Source: G963422565 sp963422565
GTDB lineage: Bacteria; Pseudomonadota; Alphaproteobacteria; MPNO01
Reading direction: 5' to 3'
NCBI GenBank assembly: GCA_963422565.1
Contig: OY730228.1
Location: 2,666,001 to 2,730,000, forward strand
Length of the DNA: 64,000 nt
Part shown: positions 17,050-26,153 of the stretch, in pieces
Position numbering within the stretch: position 1 is the first letter of the stretch
How the letters are laid out: every line of letters starts with the position of its first letter
Notes under the pieces: generated by a model
What the model saw: only the letters and a program-made list of their open reading frames with translations
Databases searched by the model: none
What the model was told of the DNA's origin: nothing
Translations under genes and position numbers: made by a program

Positions 17050-17796
17050 GTGAAACTCGAAGGGCAGGTCGCGCTCGTCACCGGCGCCGGGCGCAATATC
17101 GGCGAGCGGATCACCGAAGTCCTCGCCGGCGAAGGTGCGCGGGTGGCGGTCGTCGATATCGACCGCACGCGCGCCGAGCGGACGGCGGCGCAGCTGCGCG
17201 CGGCCGGGCGGGACGCGGCGGCCTTCGTCGCCGACGTCTCGCTGGACGCCGAGGCGGAGCGGCTCGTCGAGGAGGTCACGGCGCGCTTCGGCCGGATCGA
17301 CATCCTGGTCAACAACGTCGCGGTTTCGGACAACCGGCACGTATTGGAGATCACCGAGCGGGAATGGGACGACACGATCCGGGTCACGCTCAAGGCGCCG
17401 TTCCTGATGGCCCGCCATGTCGCCCGGCATATGGTGGCGCAGGGCGGCGGCGGCAGGATCGTCAATATCGGTTCGACCTCCGGCTACCGCGGGCGCGGCA
17501 GCGCGGTCGCCTATTCGGCGGCCAAGGGCGGGGTCGCCAACCTGACCCGTTCGCTCGCATTCCAGCTCGCCCCGCACGGCATCCTGGTCAACTCGGTCTC
17601 GCCCAACCGCACCGGCTCCCCGGTGGGCCGGGAGGAGGTCGACCCGAACCGCTATTTCAAGAACCTGGTCGACCGCCCGGGCGTGCCTGACGACACCGCC
17701 CAGATCGTGCTGTTCCTGTGCACCGAAGGGGCCGGCTTCATCTGTGGCGAGAACATCTTCGCCGACGGTGGGGTGATGGCCATGGAGGCGGGGTAA
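17050..17796 (+). CDS. SDR family oxidoreductase
   Basis: 248 residues, classical short-chain dehydrogenase. Cofactor motif 'VTGAGRNIGERI' (about 10-21), 'VDIDRT' after strand two (an acidic residue favouring NAD), 'NNVAVSDN', and the active site 'GSTSGYRGRGSAVAYSAAKGG' with Tyr about 154 and Lys about 158. The C-terminal 'CGENIFADGGVMAMEAG' fits the family. The start is GTG 17050 with GGGGAGG about six bases upstream. It is divergent from the molybdopterin subunit gene and convergent with the MFS gene. Substrate unknown. Confidence 0.92.
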   Translation: MKLEGQVALVTGAGRNIGERITEVLAGEGARVAVVDIDRTRAERTAAQLRAAGRDAAAFVADVSLDAEAERLVEEVTARFGRIDILVNNVAVSDNRHVLEITEREWDDTIRVTLKAPFLMARHVARHMVAQGGGGRIVNIGSTSGYRGRGSAVAYSAAKGGVANLTRSLAFQLAPHGILVNSVSPNRTGSPVGREEVDPNRYFKNLVDRPGVPDDTAQIVLFLCTEGAGFICGENIFADGGVMAMEAG

Positions 17797-17806
17797 CGCG
17801 TCCCCG

Positions 17807-19345
17807 TCACCCCGCGGCCGGGCGCCCGACCAGCCTGAACATCATCGCGGCGAGCAGCAGCGCGGGTAGCAGGTTGGCGCCGAAGACGAGGGTAACCGCC
17901 GCGTCGACCGAGGCGGCGTCCAGGGCGTCGCCCAGGCCCGCCGTCGTCGCCAGCACGCCCGCGAGGGCCGCGCCGCAGGCGGTGCCGACCCCCCGGAAGG
18001 ACGGCATGGCGGCCGCCGTGAGCTCCTCTTCGCCGCGCCGGGCGCCGGCGATGGTCCGCGCCACCAGATGGACGTTGTGGACGCCGATCCCGAAGCCCAC
18101 CGTGAAACCGGCCGCGGTCAGGAGCGCGAGCCCCGGCCGCCCCGCCACCGCCGTCATCGCGGCGAGCCCGAGGACCATCAGCACCGGCCCGGCGCGGAGC
18201 GCCAGACGCTCGCGCGCGCCGTCCCAGCCGGCGACCAGGAACGTCCCGACCGTCCAACCGATCGAGAAGACGACGCTGACGAAGCTCACGAAGAGCGGAG
18301 AGACGCCATGCACCGTGGCGAGGAGCAGCGGCAGGAACAGGGTGATGCAGGTCTGCACCCCGCCGACCAGGAGATGGATCCAGAGCCCCAGCCCGACCGC
18401 GGTGGAGAGCCCCCCGGCGCCGCGCGGGTAGAGCGGGACGGACGCCCTGCGATCGATCCGGAAGACCGTGCCGAGCAGCAGCGCCGCCGCGCCGATCAGC
18501 GCGGTGCGGGCCGCCGGATCGGCGATCGGGCCGGCGGCGGCGGCGGCGGTCACGGCGAGGCTGAGCAGGCCGAGTTGGCGCGCCGGGAAACCCGTCGGCG
18601 CCACGCCTCCGCCCGCCCCGCCGTCCGGGAGTTTGGTCCATGCGAGAACGCCGTAGGCGGCGATCAGCGGGACCGCCGCCCAGAACGCGCCACGCCACCA
18701 GCCGATCTCGGCGAAGACGCCGCCGACCGCCGGACCGAGGAGCTGGGCCAGCATCCACACCGCCTGGTATCCCGCGAGAATCCGCCGCCGGAGCCGCGGC
18801 GCGAACAGCGCTCCGATCAGCGCCATGCTCCCGCCGACGATGAGGCCGCCGGTCACGCCCTGAAGGCCGCGCGCGGCGATGAGCTGCGCCATGTCGGGCG
18901 CGAGCCCGCACCAGGCCGTCGACGCCAGGAACAGGAGTGCGAACCCGGCATGACTGCGGCGCCGGCCGAAGATGCGGGTGACCGGCGGCACCCCCGCGGC
19001 GCCGACGACCGCTCCGACGGTGTAGGTCACCGTCGTCCAGACATAGTAGTCCGCGCCGCCGAGGTCGCCGACGACGGTCGGCATGACGATGGCGATGACG
19101 AGCACCTGGAGGGCGTGCAACAGCGTGCCCGACAGCACCAGCAGGCTCGAAGCCGCCTGCCCGCCGCGGAAGAGATCGGCCCATCGGCCCCGATGTGGCG
19201 CGGCGGCGCCGTCAGAGATCGCCCGGACCCCGTTCGCGGCGCTCGGCGGCGGTGCAGATCTCCCGCAGGGTCGCGCACAGGAGGGCGATGTCCTCGGGGC
19301 GCGAGAGCCGGTGGTCGCCGTCGGTGATCGGGCGCACCCGGACAT
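17807..19345 (-). CDS. MFS transporter, DHA2-like; start uncertain
   Basis: A drug/H+ antiporter-like permease. About 12-14 hydrophobic segments run from 'SSLLVLSGTLLHALQVLVIAIVMPTVVG' (first helix) to 'ANLLPALLLAAMMFRLVG'. 'RIFGRRRSHAGFALLF' is the loop 2-3 motif A equivalent, and 'GYQAVWMLAQLLGPAVGGVFAE' is like motif C. The only in-frame ATG before helix 1 is 19345, which overlaps the preceding hydrolase gene by 134 bases. No other standard start occurs between there and GTG 19138, which would cut into helix 1. A rarer start codon near 19215 is possible. It is likely coupled to the hydrolase. Substrate unknown. Confidence 0.8.
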   Translation of the reverse strand: MSGCARSPTATTGSRAPRTSPSCARPCGRSAPPPSAANGVRAISDGAAAPHRGRWADLFRGGQAASSLLVLSGTLLHALQVLVIAIVMPTVVGDLGGADYYVWTTVTYTVGAVVGAAGVPPVTRIFGRRRSHAGFALLFLASTAWCGLAPDMAQLIAARGLQGVTGGLIVGGSMALIGALFAPRLRRRILAGYQAVWMLAQLLGPAVGGVFAEIGWWRGAFWAAVPLIAAYGVLAWTKLPDGGAGGGVAPTGFPARQLGLLSLAVTAAAAAGPIADPAARTALIGAAALLLGTVFRIDRRASVPLYPRGAGGLSTAVGLGLWIHLLVGGVQTCITLFLPLLLATVHGVSPLFVSFVSVVFSIGWTVGTFLVAGWDGARERLALRAGPVLMVLGLAAMTAVAGRPGLALLTAAGFTVGFGIGVHNVHLVARTIAGARRGEEELTAAAMPSFRGVGTACGAALAGVLATTAGLGDALDAASVDAAVTLVFGANLLPALLLAAMMFRLVGRPAAG

Positions 19346-20045
19346 CGGCCCCGGTCAGCCGCGCGGCGATGCGCTGGGCCGTGGGCCAGGGAACGTCCGC
19401 GTCCCGCCTGCCGTGGAGCAGCCGGACGGGGCAGCGGATCGGGATCGGGCCGCCGAGCAGGAGATGGCGCCGGCCGTCCTCGATCAGCCGACGGGTAATC
19501 GGCGTCGGCGCCTCGTCGTGGCGGGACGGCTCGTGGACCACCCCCGTCTCGGCGAGGGCACGCCGCCGCGCGAGATCGTAGCGGGCCCAGATCAGATCCT
19601 CGGTGAAGTCGGGCGCCGCGGCGACGCCCAGCAGCCCGGCGACCCGGTCCGGGCGCGCCAAGGCGACCAGCAGCATGATCCAGCCGCCCATCGAGGAGCC
19701 GACCAGGACCTGCGGACCCTCGGTCAGCGTGTCCAGGGCGGCCAGCGCATCGTCCCGCCAGCTCCCGATGCAGCCGTCCAGGAAGTCGCCCGAAGACTCG
19801 CCATGGCCGGAATAGTCGAACCTGAGGAACGCGCGGCCGTCGGCGCGGCAGGCGGCCTCGAGGGCGGTCGCTTTGGTACCGGTCATGTCGGACCGGAAGC
19901 CGCCCAGGAACAGGACGCCGGGCGCGCGCCCGGCCGAGCGTCGATAGGCGAGCGCGGCCCCGTCCGGGCGCGTCAGGAATTCCGGCGGCGGATCGCGGTT
20001 CAAGACGCGCTCGCAGCCCTCGGGCGGCGCGGTGGCGACGCACAT
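19212..20045 (-). CDS. Alpha/beta hydrolase, ABHD10-like
   Basis: About 277 residues from ATG 20045. 'PGVLFLGGFRSDMTGTKA' forms the oxyanion side, the nucleophile elbow is 'LVGSSMGGWIML', and the catalytic acid and base lie in 'LLHGRRDADVPW' and 'ITDGDHRLSRPED'. The block 'RFDYSGHGESSGDF' and the overall spacing resemble bacterial relatives of ABHD10, a thioesterase/acyl-glucuronide esterase. The start is uncertain: ATG 20045 and 20093 and TTG 20003 are all in frame, none with a good ribosome site. The gene overlaps the MFS frame at its 3' end. Confidence 0.85.
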   Translation of the reverse strand: MCVATAPPEGCERVLNRDPPPEFLTRPDGAALAYRRSAGRAPGVLFLGGFRSDMTGTKATALEAACRADGRAFLRFDYSGHGESSGDFLDGCIGSWRDDALAALDTLTEGPQVLVGSSMGGWIMLLVALARPDRVAGLLGVAAAPDFTEDLIWARYDLARRRALAETGVVHEPSRHDEAPTPITRRLIEDGRRHLLLGGPIPIRCPVRLLHGRRDADVPWPTAQRIAARLTGADVRVRPITDGDHRLSRPEDIALLCATLREICTAAERRERGPGDL

Positions 20046-20157
20046 GGGAAAGCGGACGGGGGAACGGTCGACGCAGCCCGCCGCGCCTGCCATCGGTCGC
20101 TTTCGCGGCGGCGCTTCGCGAAACGGCACGCTTCGGAACGCGGCCTGGGGCTTGCGG

Positions 20158-20200
20158 GCGGTCTCGACATGTCGTGATCTCCGGGGATGCGAGGCCCGGA
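20158..20200 (-). repeat. Dispersed repeat, copy R4
   Basis: The reverse strand of this 43-base stretch matches 45988-46030 at 39 of 43 positions, including the shared blocks CCGGAGATCACGA and CGAGACCGC. It lies in the 350-base gap (20046-20397) between the divergent hydrolase and SDR genes. That gap otherwise shows no gene and should hold both promoters. Confidence 0.6.
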
Positions 20201-20397
20201 CGCGGCGGCCGAACGGGGCTCGGGACGAGGCCGTCGGGGAACAGTATAGGCGTCGGTCGACGCGCTGCGAAAGCGATGCGACGGAGGAGGAGCGGTCCCC
20301 GGCGCCCGCCGGCTTTGCCCTCGCGGTGGCACCGCCATGCGGCTATCCTGACCGGAACGGGCCGCGGCGGGCCGCGGCGGGATATCGGGGAGCGGAT

Positions 20398-21156
20398 ATG
20401 GGACGGCTGGATGGACGGGTCGCCATCGTGACCGGCGCGGCGCAGGGGATCGGCGCGGCTTACGCGAAGCGCTTTGCCGAGGAGGGCGCCAGTGTCGCGA
20501 TCTGCGATCTTGCGGATTGCACCAATGTCGTCAACACCATCACCCAGTCGGGCGGCGCGGCCTTCGGCATGGAGGTCGACGTGAGCGACGAGGCGCAGGT
20601 CGCCGCGCTGGTCGCGCGCACCGTCGAGACCTACGGCAAGGTCGACGTCATGGTTCCCAACGCCGCCGTCTTCGCCACCATCGACCGGCGCAACTTCCTG
20701 GATATCGGGGTCGAGGAGTGGGACCGGCTGATGGCGGTCAACGTTCGCGGCGTGTTCCTGTGCATCAAGGCCGTAGTGCCCGAAATGAAGAGGCGGGGCT
20801 ACGGCAAGATCGTCAATATCTCATCGGCGACGGTGCAGGCCGGCGTGCCGTGGATGCTGCACTATGTCTCGTCGAAAGGCGCGGTGGACGCGATGACACG
20901 CGCCGCCGCCCGCGAGGTCGGCGATTTCGGCATTCGCGTGAACTCGATCGCGCCCGGCTTCACGATGTCGGAACAGATCGAGGCGCAGCGCGAGACGCTC
21001 CAGTTCAACATCGACATGAACCTGTCGGGGCGCGCCTTCAAGCGCGACGAGATGCCGGAAGACCTGCTCGGCACGATGGTCTTTCTCGCCTCCGCCGAGA
21101 GCGACTTCATCACCGGCCAGACCATCCTCGTCGACGGCGGGCTGGTGATGCACTGA
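20398..21156 (+). CDS. SDR family oxidoreductase
   Basis: 252 residues. 'VTGAAQGIGAAYAKRF' is the TGxxxGIG cofactor motif, 'ICDLAD' carries the NAD-selecting acidic residue, and 'NAAVF' replaces the usual NNAG. The active site is 'NISSATVQAGVPWMLHYVSSKGA' with Tyr about 155 and Lys about 159. 'DFITGQTILVDGGLVMH' is the standard C-terminus. ATG 20398 has GGGGAG six bases upstream; the frame is open upstream, but that part lies in the intergenic repeat region. It is a single gene, convergent with the GT39-type gene. Substrate unknown. Confidence 0.92.
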   Translation: MGRLDGRVAIVTGAAQGIGAAYAKRFAEEGASVAICDLADCTNVVNTITQSGGAAFGMEVDVSDEAQVAALVARTVETYGKVDVMVPNAAVFATIDRRNFLDIGVEEWDRLMAVNVRGVFLCIKAVVPEMKRRGYGKIVNISSATVQAGVPWMLHYVSSKGAVDAMTRAAAREVGDFGIRVNSIAPGFTMSEQIEAQRETLQFNIDMNLSGRAFKRDEMPEDLLGTMVFLASAESDFITGQTILVDGGLVMH

Positions 21157-21211
21157 CCGGGAAGCGGTTCGGTCTCCGGCCGGCTTTTCTCCTCTCCCGG
21201 GCGCGCCGGCC

Positions 21212-22747
21212 TCAGCGGCAGTCGCCGCTTCCTTCGTCCCAGATTCGCCACGCGAGATGGTAGGACCTCTCGCCCGGACCGCGGAAGCGCGCCGAGGCGA
21301 CGCCGCTGCGATATCCCGACCGGATGTCGATCCGGAGCAGCGAGGCGGCATGGCGGAGCATAGCTTCCGGCGGCGCGGCCGCGCCGGGCGCCGGCACCCG
21401 CCAGGCCATGAGGCATTGCTCGCCGCCTCGGGTATCGGGCCAGAGATCGATCGGGTGCCCCGTCTTGACGACCCGGCTCGTGGGGAAGCGTACCAGCAGA
21501 TTGCCGGCGCTGTGGTAATGTCGAGCGACGATCGTACCTCGTTCGAACCCAGCCTGCCGCAGCGCGGCGCCGAGGGCCGGGAACGGCGCCTGGATCCTGC
21601 ATCCGCCGCAAAATGGCGGGCCGAGGAAATTCATCACAACCAGCCAGGACGCGGCGAAGGCCGAGACCGAAGCGACCGACCCCGTCCACAGGGCCGCGGC
21701 TCGGCGAGTCGGCCCGTCCGGATTGCCGGTTTCCACCAGGAGAAAAAGAAACAGCGGAAGTGCCATCAGCACGGGGGGCATCCAGCGTTCGCGAAACTGG
21801 GTCACGCCGAGAACGGGAATCGCGGTCCATGTGATCAGGGCGGCAAACAACATGACGAGCATTAGGAAATACGTATCGATGCGCGGCTCGGGGACGGGGA
21901 CGGTGACGCGCCGCCGTCCCTTCCATGCCTGCGCGCCATAGACGAGACCGAAGAGCGCCAGGAACGGCATCGGATAGAGAAACAGGACGGCGAGCAGATT
22001 TCCCGTCGACCGCAATAGTCCCGCGGCATCGCGCCCGTCCTCGCCGACCCCCAACGCATCGCGCATCCCCGTGTCGAGGGAGAGGCCATCCCGGCCCAGG
22101 ACCGACGCCAGCGTCGGCAGCATGACGAGCGCCGCAACCCCGATTCCGGCGAGGGCCTTCGGCGTCGCGATCAAGGGCCGGAAACGGCGGTCGACGACAC
22201 AGGCGAGCATGGCCGCGGCGGCAGCGATCAGAAAGCTCCATTTCCCCAACGCGCCGAGCCCGCAGACCAGGCCGAGCGCCCCGTAGCGAACCAGGCTCGG
22301 TTTCTCCGAGAGTCGGGTGAAGGCATAGAACGACCCGGCGAGGGCAGCGGCCATGGCCGGCGTATGGGTCAGGTCCTGATGGACGTAGAACCCGAAGAGA
22401 TAGATCAGAGCAAAACCGAAGACCGCGAGCGCCGCATAGGCGCCGTCGCGAAACCAGCGCAATCCCGCGAGATAGAGAAACAGAAAACAGACGAACAGCA
22501 GGACGTAGCGGATCGCGGCGATCGCCACCGCTTGAACATCGATCAACGGCGAGAGGCCGATCAGTAGCCAGGTGAACAGCGGCGGCTGCGCGGGGCGGTA
22601 GCTCCACGCGAAGCGTTGCGCGAACAGCGCCTGTTCGCCGTCGTCGAAGCCCAGCGTGTCTCCGAAGGTCAGACGAAGCAGGAAGTGGAACAGGCAGTAG
22701 GCGGCGAGCAGCGCGACGACCGCGGGTCGCCTTCCGAGAAAAGAAAT
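21212..22747 (-). CDS. GT39-type (ArnT/PMT-like) membrane glycosyltransferase; non-standard start
   Basis: About 511 residues if read from ATT 22747. The N-terminal part before TTG 22546 is clearly protein. It contains a hydrophobic helix, then 'LGFDDGEQALFAQRF' with the acidic pair expected in the first periplasmic loop of dolichyl/polyprenyl-phosphate-sugar transferases, then 'YRPAQPPLFTWLL'. A TTG 22546 start would delete this. Eight or more further hydrophobic segments follow, then a soluble C-terminal tail. No ATG, GTG or TTG lies in frame between the end of the sulfatase gene and 22546, so an ATT start or a lost base upstream is inferred. Expected role: transfer of a lipid-linked sugar to an envelope acceptor. 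Confidence 0.72.
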   Translation of the reverse strand: MSFLGRRPAVVALLAAYCLFHFLLRLTFGDTLGFDDGEQALFAQRFAWSYRPAQPPLFTWLLIGLSPLIDVQAVAIAAIRYVLLFVCFLFLYLAGLRWFRDGAYAALAVFGFALIYLFGFYVHQDLTHTPAMAAALAGSFYAFTRLSEKPSLVRYGALGLVCGLGALGKWSFLIAAAAAMLACVVDRRFRPLIATPKALAGIGVAALVMLPTLASVLGRDGLSLDTGMRDALGVGEDGRDAAGLLRSTGNLLAVLFLYPMPFLALFGLVYGAQAWKGRRRVTVPVPEPRIDTYFLMLVMLFAALITWTAIPVLGVTQFRERWMPPVLMALPLFLFLLVETGNPDGPTRRAAALWTGSVASVSAFAASWLVVMNFLGPPFCGGCRIQAPFPALGAALRQAGFERGTIVARHYHSAGNLLVRFPTSRVVKTGHPIDLWPDTRGGEQCLMAWRVPAPGAAAPPEAMLRHAASLLRIDIRSGYRSGVASARFRGPGERSYHLAWRIWDEGSGDCR

Positions 22748-22787
22748 GCGAGCAACCCCCGGTCGGCGTGTAGCCCGCCCAGCGGTA

Positions 22788-24391
22788 TCACGCCTGGTTG
22801 GTCGCCGCCGGGGACCGGTCCACCAACCCCGTCTGGCGCCGCGCCAGGCGCTCCATCAGCTCGGCCCTGACCGCGGCCGCCGTCGGGTTGTCCCAGAGAT
22901 TGACCATTTCCCAGGGATCCGCTGCAAGGTCGTAGAGCTCGCCCCACTCCACGGCGTCGTAGAGCGTCATCCGCCAACGCTCGGTGACCAGGGTGCGGGT
23001 GCGCACCGGGCGGGGGAAACCGAGGATGGTGCGCTGCTGCTCCTCCTCGATCAGGAGGTCCGAATCGGGATCCTCCGGACCGCCCTCGATCAGCGGCATC
23101 AGGCTGCGGCCCTGGATGCCGTTATAGGGAGCGATGCGCGCCCGGTCGAGAATCGTCGCGGCGATGTCGAGCGTGCCGCTGACGGTCCCGACGCCGCCGG
23201 ACGGCGCTGCGCGGTCGGCGGTGTCGGCCCACAGGAACGGCACCCGGATCAGGCTCTGATAGTGGATCGGCCCCTTGAGCAGGAGCCGGTGATCGCCGAG
23301 ATAGTCGCCGTGGTCGGAGGTGAAGACGACCACCGTGTCCTCCCGCAGCCCCAGCCGGTCGAGCGCGCCGAGCATGCGGCCGACGGCGTCGTCGATCATC
23401 GCGATCGTGTCGCAGGTGAGCGCGCGCGCCTCGCGCGCCTCGCGCTCGCTCACCGCGAACAGCGACTGGCTGTTAGTGACCGCGGTTCCGGCGCCGCGCT
23501 GCTCATAGGCGGATCTGACATGGGGCGGCGGATCGTTGCTGCCGGCGAAGGACGGATCCAGCGCCATGTCGTCGGGGCTGTGCATACCCCAATAGCGCCC
23601 TGGCGGCGTGAATGGGTGGTGCGGGTCGGGGAAGGAGGCCATCGCGAAGAACGGCGTCCCGCCGCCGTCCGCCGCATGGCCCTCGAGGAAATCGACGGTG
23701 CGTTCGGCGACATAGGTCGTCGGATAGAGATCCTCCGGCACCGCGGTCCGCCAAGCCTGAGGGCAGACATAGTCGTGCGGCAGGGCGTTCGCCCGTCCGC
23801 GCAGCGACGCCGGGTCGTCATGGCGCTCGCACAGCCAGCGCCAGTAATGGCCGCCGACGGCATCGCCGTGCATCGTGCACAGATCGACGCGCTCGAAGCC
23901 GTAGAACGGATAGGGCAGGTCCCAGCCCGGGTCGTCGCGCCAGCCGCCGGGCGACTCCGCATCGACCGGGCCGTCCTCGTCCGACATCTTCCGCGCCTCG
24001 TCGAAGCCCGGCGGCGTGGGCAGATAGCCCTCGGGCCGGTCCGACGGCCGGTGGAGCGGCGGCAGCCCAGTCATGTTCTGCAGGTGGCTCTTGCCCAGCA
24101 GCGCCGTTCGGTAGCCGTGGCGGCGCATCAGATCGACGAAGGTGTTGGCGCGGAAGGAAAGCGCGATGCCGTTCGACCGCGCGCCGTGGACCGAGGGCAT
24201 CCGCCCGGTCATCAGCGTCGCCCGGTTGGGCATGCAGACCGGGGTGGCGACATAGAATCTGTCGAAGCGCCGGCCGCGCGCTGCGATCGAATCGATATGC
24301 GGCGTCGCGAGCCGGGGATGGCCGCCGCAGCCGAGGAAGTCCGCCGCTGCTGGTCGGTGATTATGAACAGAAAATTCGGTTGCTTCGCCAT
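22788..24391 (-). pseudogene. Sulfatase, frameshifted near the 5' end
   Basis: The gene begins at ATG 24391 as 'MAKQPNFLFIITDQQR', the normal start of a type I sulfatase. The frame then breaks at about 24341-24346. The rest ('ADFLGCGGHPRLATPHIDSIA' onward) continues one frame over to 22788. Adding one G (CGGCGG to CGGGCGG) restores a 534-residue protein. The formylglycine site 'CMPNRATLMTGR', metal site 'SDHGDYLGDH' and C-terminal 'WGELYDLAADPWEMVNLWDNP' are intact. As written, translation stops after about 57 residues. Either a recent mutation or a sequencing error. The family hydrolyses sulfate or phosphonate esters; the substrate is unknown. Confidence 0.85.
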
Positions 24392-24415
24392 GATCTCGAT
24401 CGCCTTTCTCTCGCT

Positions 24416-24433
24416 TCCGGCATGCGCCGGAAT
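24416..24433 (-). terminator. Perfect inverted repeat after an amidohydrolase gene
   Basis: TTCCGGC, spacer ATGC, GCCGGAA, 22 bases past the stop of the amidohydrolase gene and just before the sulfatase start. There is no T tract, so it may be an attenuating hairpin rather than a full intrinsic terminator. Confidence 0.3.
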
Positions 24434-24454
24434 AGCCGATTGCCCCGACCGGGA

Positions 24455-26131
24455 TCAACCGCGCGGGCCCGGCATCTCGCGCCCGCCGAGGAACGTGCGC
24501 CGTGCGGCGATCTCCCTGATCTCGTCTTCGGGGCAGAGCAGCGGATCGCGGTCGAGCACGGCGAGGTCGGCGTCCATCCCGGGCCGGATGGCGCCGCGGC
24601 GCTCCTCGTCCCAGGTCAGATAGTGCCCGGAACCGGCGATCAGCCTCAGCGCCTCGCTTCGATCGAGACCGCTCGCGCCGAGCCGCCGGTCGAGATCGCC
24701 GGCATAGCGGGTGAGCGCCGACCACATCGCCCAGAACATCGAGACCGGTATGTTGTCGGAGGACAGAGCGAGCGGAATCCCGGCGTCGAGGACGCGCCGG
24801 ATCGGGGTTCCCGCCGCGCCGAGAGCGGCGAGGCCCAGCCGCGTCGTCGCGTGATACATGAAGTTCGGCGTCATCGTCACCACCGCGCCGAGCGCGGCGA
24901 TGCGGGCGAGCTGGGCGTCCGTCGCCCGGGTGAGATGCATCATCACCCAGCGTCGGCCGCGCAGCGGCACCACCCGGTCCACCGCCTCGAAGCCGCGCAG
25001 CACCCCTTCGACATCCTGACAGATGCAGGCGACGCGGATGTCCCGCCGCGCCGCGAAGGTCGCGATCTCCACGAACCGGTCGTGATCGAGCGACTGGTAG
25101 AAATGACCGGCCCATTGTTCGTAGGGGTAGCCGCCGGCGATGATCCGGGCCAGGGCGGGGTCTCCGAAGTCCAGACAGATTCCCTCGACGGCGAGACGGC
25201 CTTCGGCGGCGCCCGGCGTCTTGATCCTGTCCGCCCAGCGTTCGAGATACGCGGTCAGCCCGGCTCCGGTCTTCGCCGCGCTCGGCACGCTCAGGGTCGT
25301 CGTCAGCCGGACCGTCAGCGCGCCCGCCGCGTCGGCGCGGCGCCAGGCATCGATCAACGCCGGGGTGAGCCCGTGTCCTTCATATCCGCTGGTGGTGCCG
25401 AACCGGTTGTAGAGGTGCGGCGCCGCACAGGCGGCGGCGACCCGGTCCTCGACGGTGAAGCGCGGGGCGCAGCGGAGCAGCGTGTATTCGAGGATGGGCG
25501 CCCGATTGGTCTCCAGCATCACCCCGGTCGGCTCTCCTGCCCGATCCCTGACGATCTCGCAGCCATGGGGCGCTGGCGTGTCCCTGTCGATCCCGGCGCG
25601 CGCCAGCGCCGCGCTGTTGGCGACGCAGGGAAAGGGCGGGGCGCCCCACCAACCCCAGGGGCTGCGGATCAGAACCGGATTGTCGGGCGCGGCGCGGTCC
25701 AGGTCGCGACGGTCGGGGAAGCGCCCCTCGGCGAGGTCGCCCGGCGCGTTGACATAGCGCGGCATGCCGTGCTGCGAAGCGCCCTCCATCGGCATCGCCA
25801 CGATCCACGCACCCGGCGGGGAGCGGGAAGCGGCCGCGCGGATCGTCTCGCAGATTTCCGCGACCGAACCGAGGCCCTCGAGCGGGAGGCCGCCGCGCGC
25901 CTTCAACCCCTCGCGGTCGATATGGGGATGCGCGTCGAAGAGACCCGGAACCACCGTGGCGCCATCGAGATCGAGGCGGCGGGTCCGCCGCCCGGCGCCG
26001 GCCAGCGCCTCGGCGTCGTCGCCCACCGCGGCGATCCTTCCGGCGCGCACCGCCACCGCTCTCGCGACGGGGCGGGCGTCGTCGAGCGTGAGGACCCGGC
26101 CGTTATGGAGGACGAGATCGTGCTCCGGCAT
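24455..26131 (-). CDS. Amidohydrolase, YtcJ-like
   Basis: 558 residues, matching the YtcJ/COG1574 length. 'DLVLHNGRVLTLDDARPVARAVAVRAGRI' is the N-terminal beta-sandwich opening, and 'VVPGLFDAHPHID' holds the first metal motif (H-x-H). 'WVMMHLTRAT' and 'LALSSDNIPVS' provide the later His and Asp. 'GAIRPGMDADLAVLDRDPL' is the typical return to the beta-sandwich. Substrate unknown; relatives hydrolyse N-substituted formamides and other amides. ATG 26131 has a GAGG six bases upstream. It follows the PaaK-like ligase gene after 22 bases, so both are probably cotranscribed. Confidence 0.88.
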   Translation of the reverse strand: MPEHDLVLHNGRVLTLDDARPVARAVAVRAGRIAAVGDDAEALAGAGRRTRRLDLDGATVVPGLFDAHPHIDREGLKARGGLPLEGLGSVAEICETIRAAASRSPPGAWIVAMPMEGASQHGMPRYVNAPGDLAEGRFPDRRDLDRAAPDNPVLIRSPWGWWGAPPFPCVANSAALARAGIDRDTPAPHGCEIVRDRAGEPTGVMLETNRAPILEYTLLRCAPRFTVEDRVAAACAAPHLYNRFGTTSGYEGHGLTPALIDAWRRADAAGALTVRLTTTLSVPSAAKTGAGLTAYLERWADRIKTPGAAEGRLAVEGICLDFGDPALARIIAGGYPYEQWAGHFYQSLDHDRFVEIATFAARRDIRVACICQDVEGVLRGFEAVDRVVPLRGRRWVMMHLTRATDAQLARIAALGAVVTMTPNFMYHATTRLGLAALGAAGTPIRRVLDAGIPLALSSDNIPVSMFWAMWSALTRYAGDLDRRLGASGLDRSEALRLIAGSGHYLTWDEERRGAIRPGMDADLAVLDRDPLLCPEDEIREIAARRTFLGGREMPGPRG

Positions 26132-26153
26132 GGCTGCCTCGCGCTGGCCGCGG

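Noticed and set aside
22788..24391. Programmed ribosomal frameshift in the sulfatase
   Set aside because: There is no slippery heptamer or downstream pseudoknot at 24341-24346, and the same CGG defect appears in unrelated genes.
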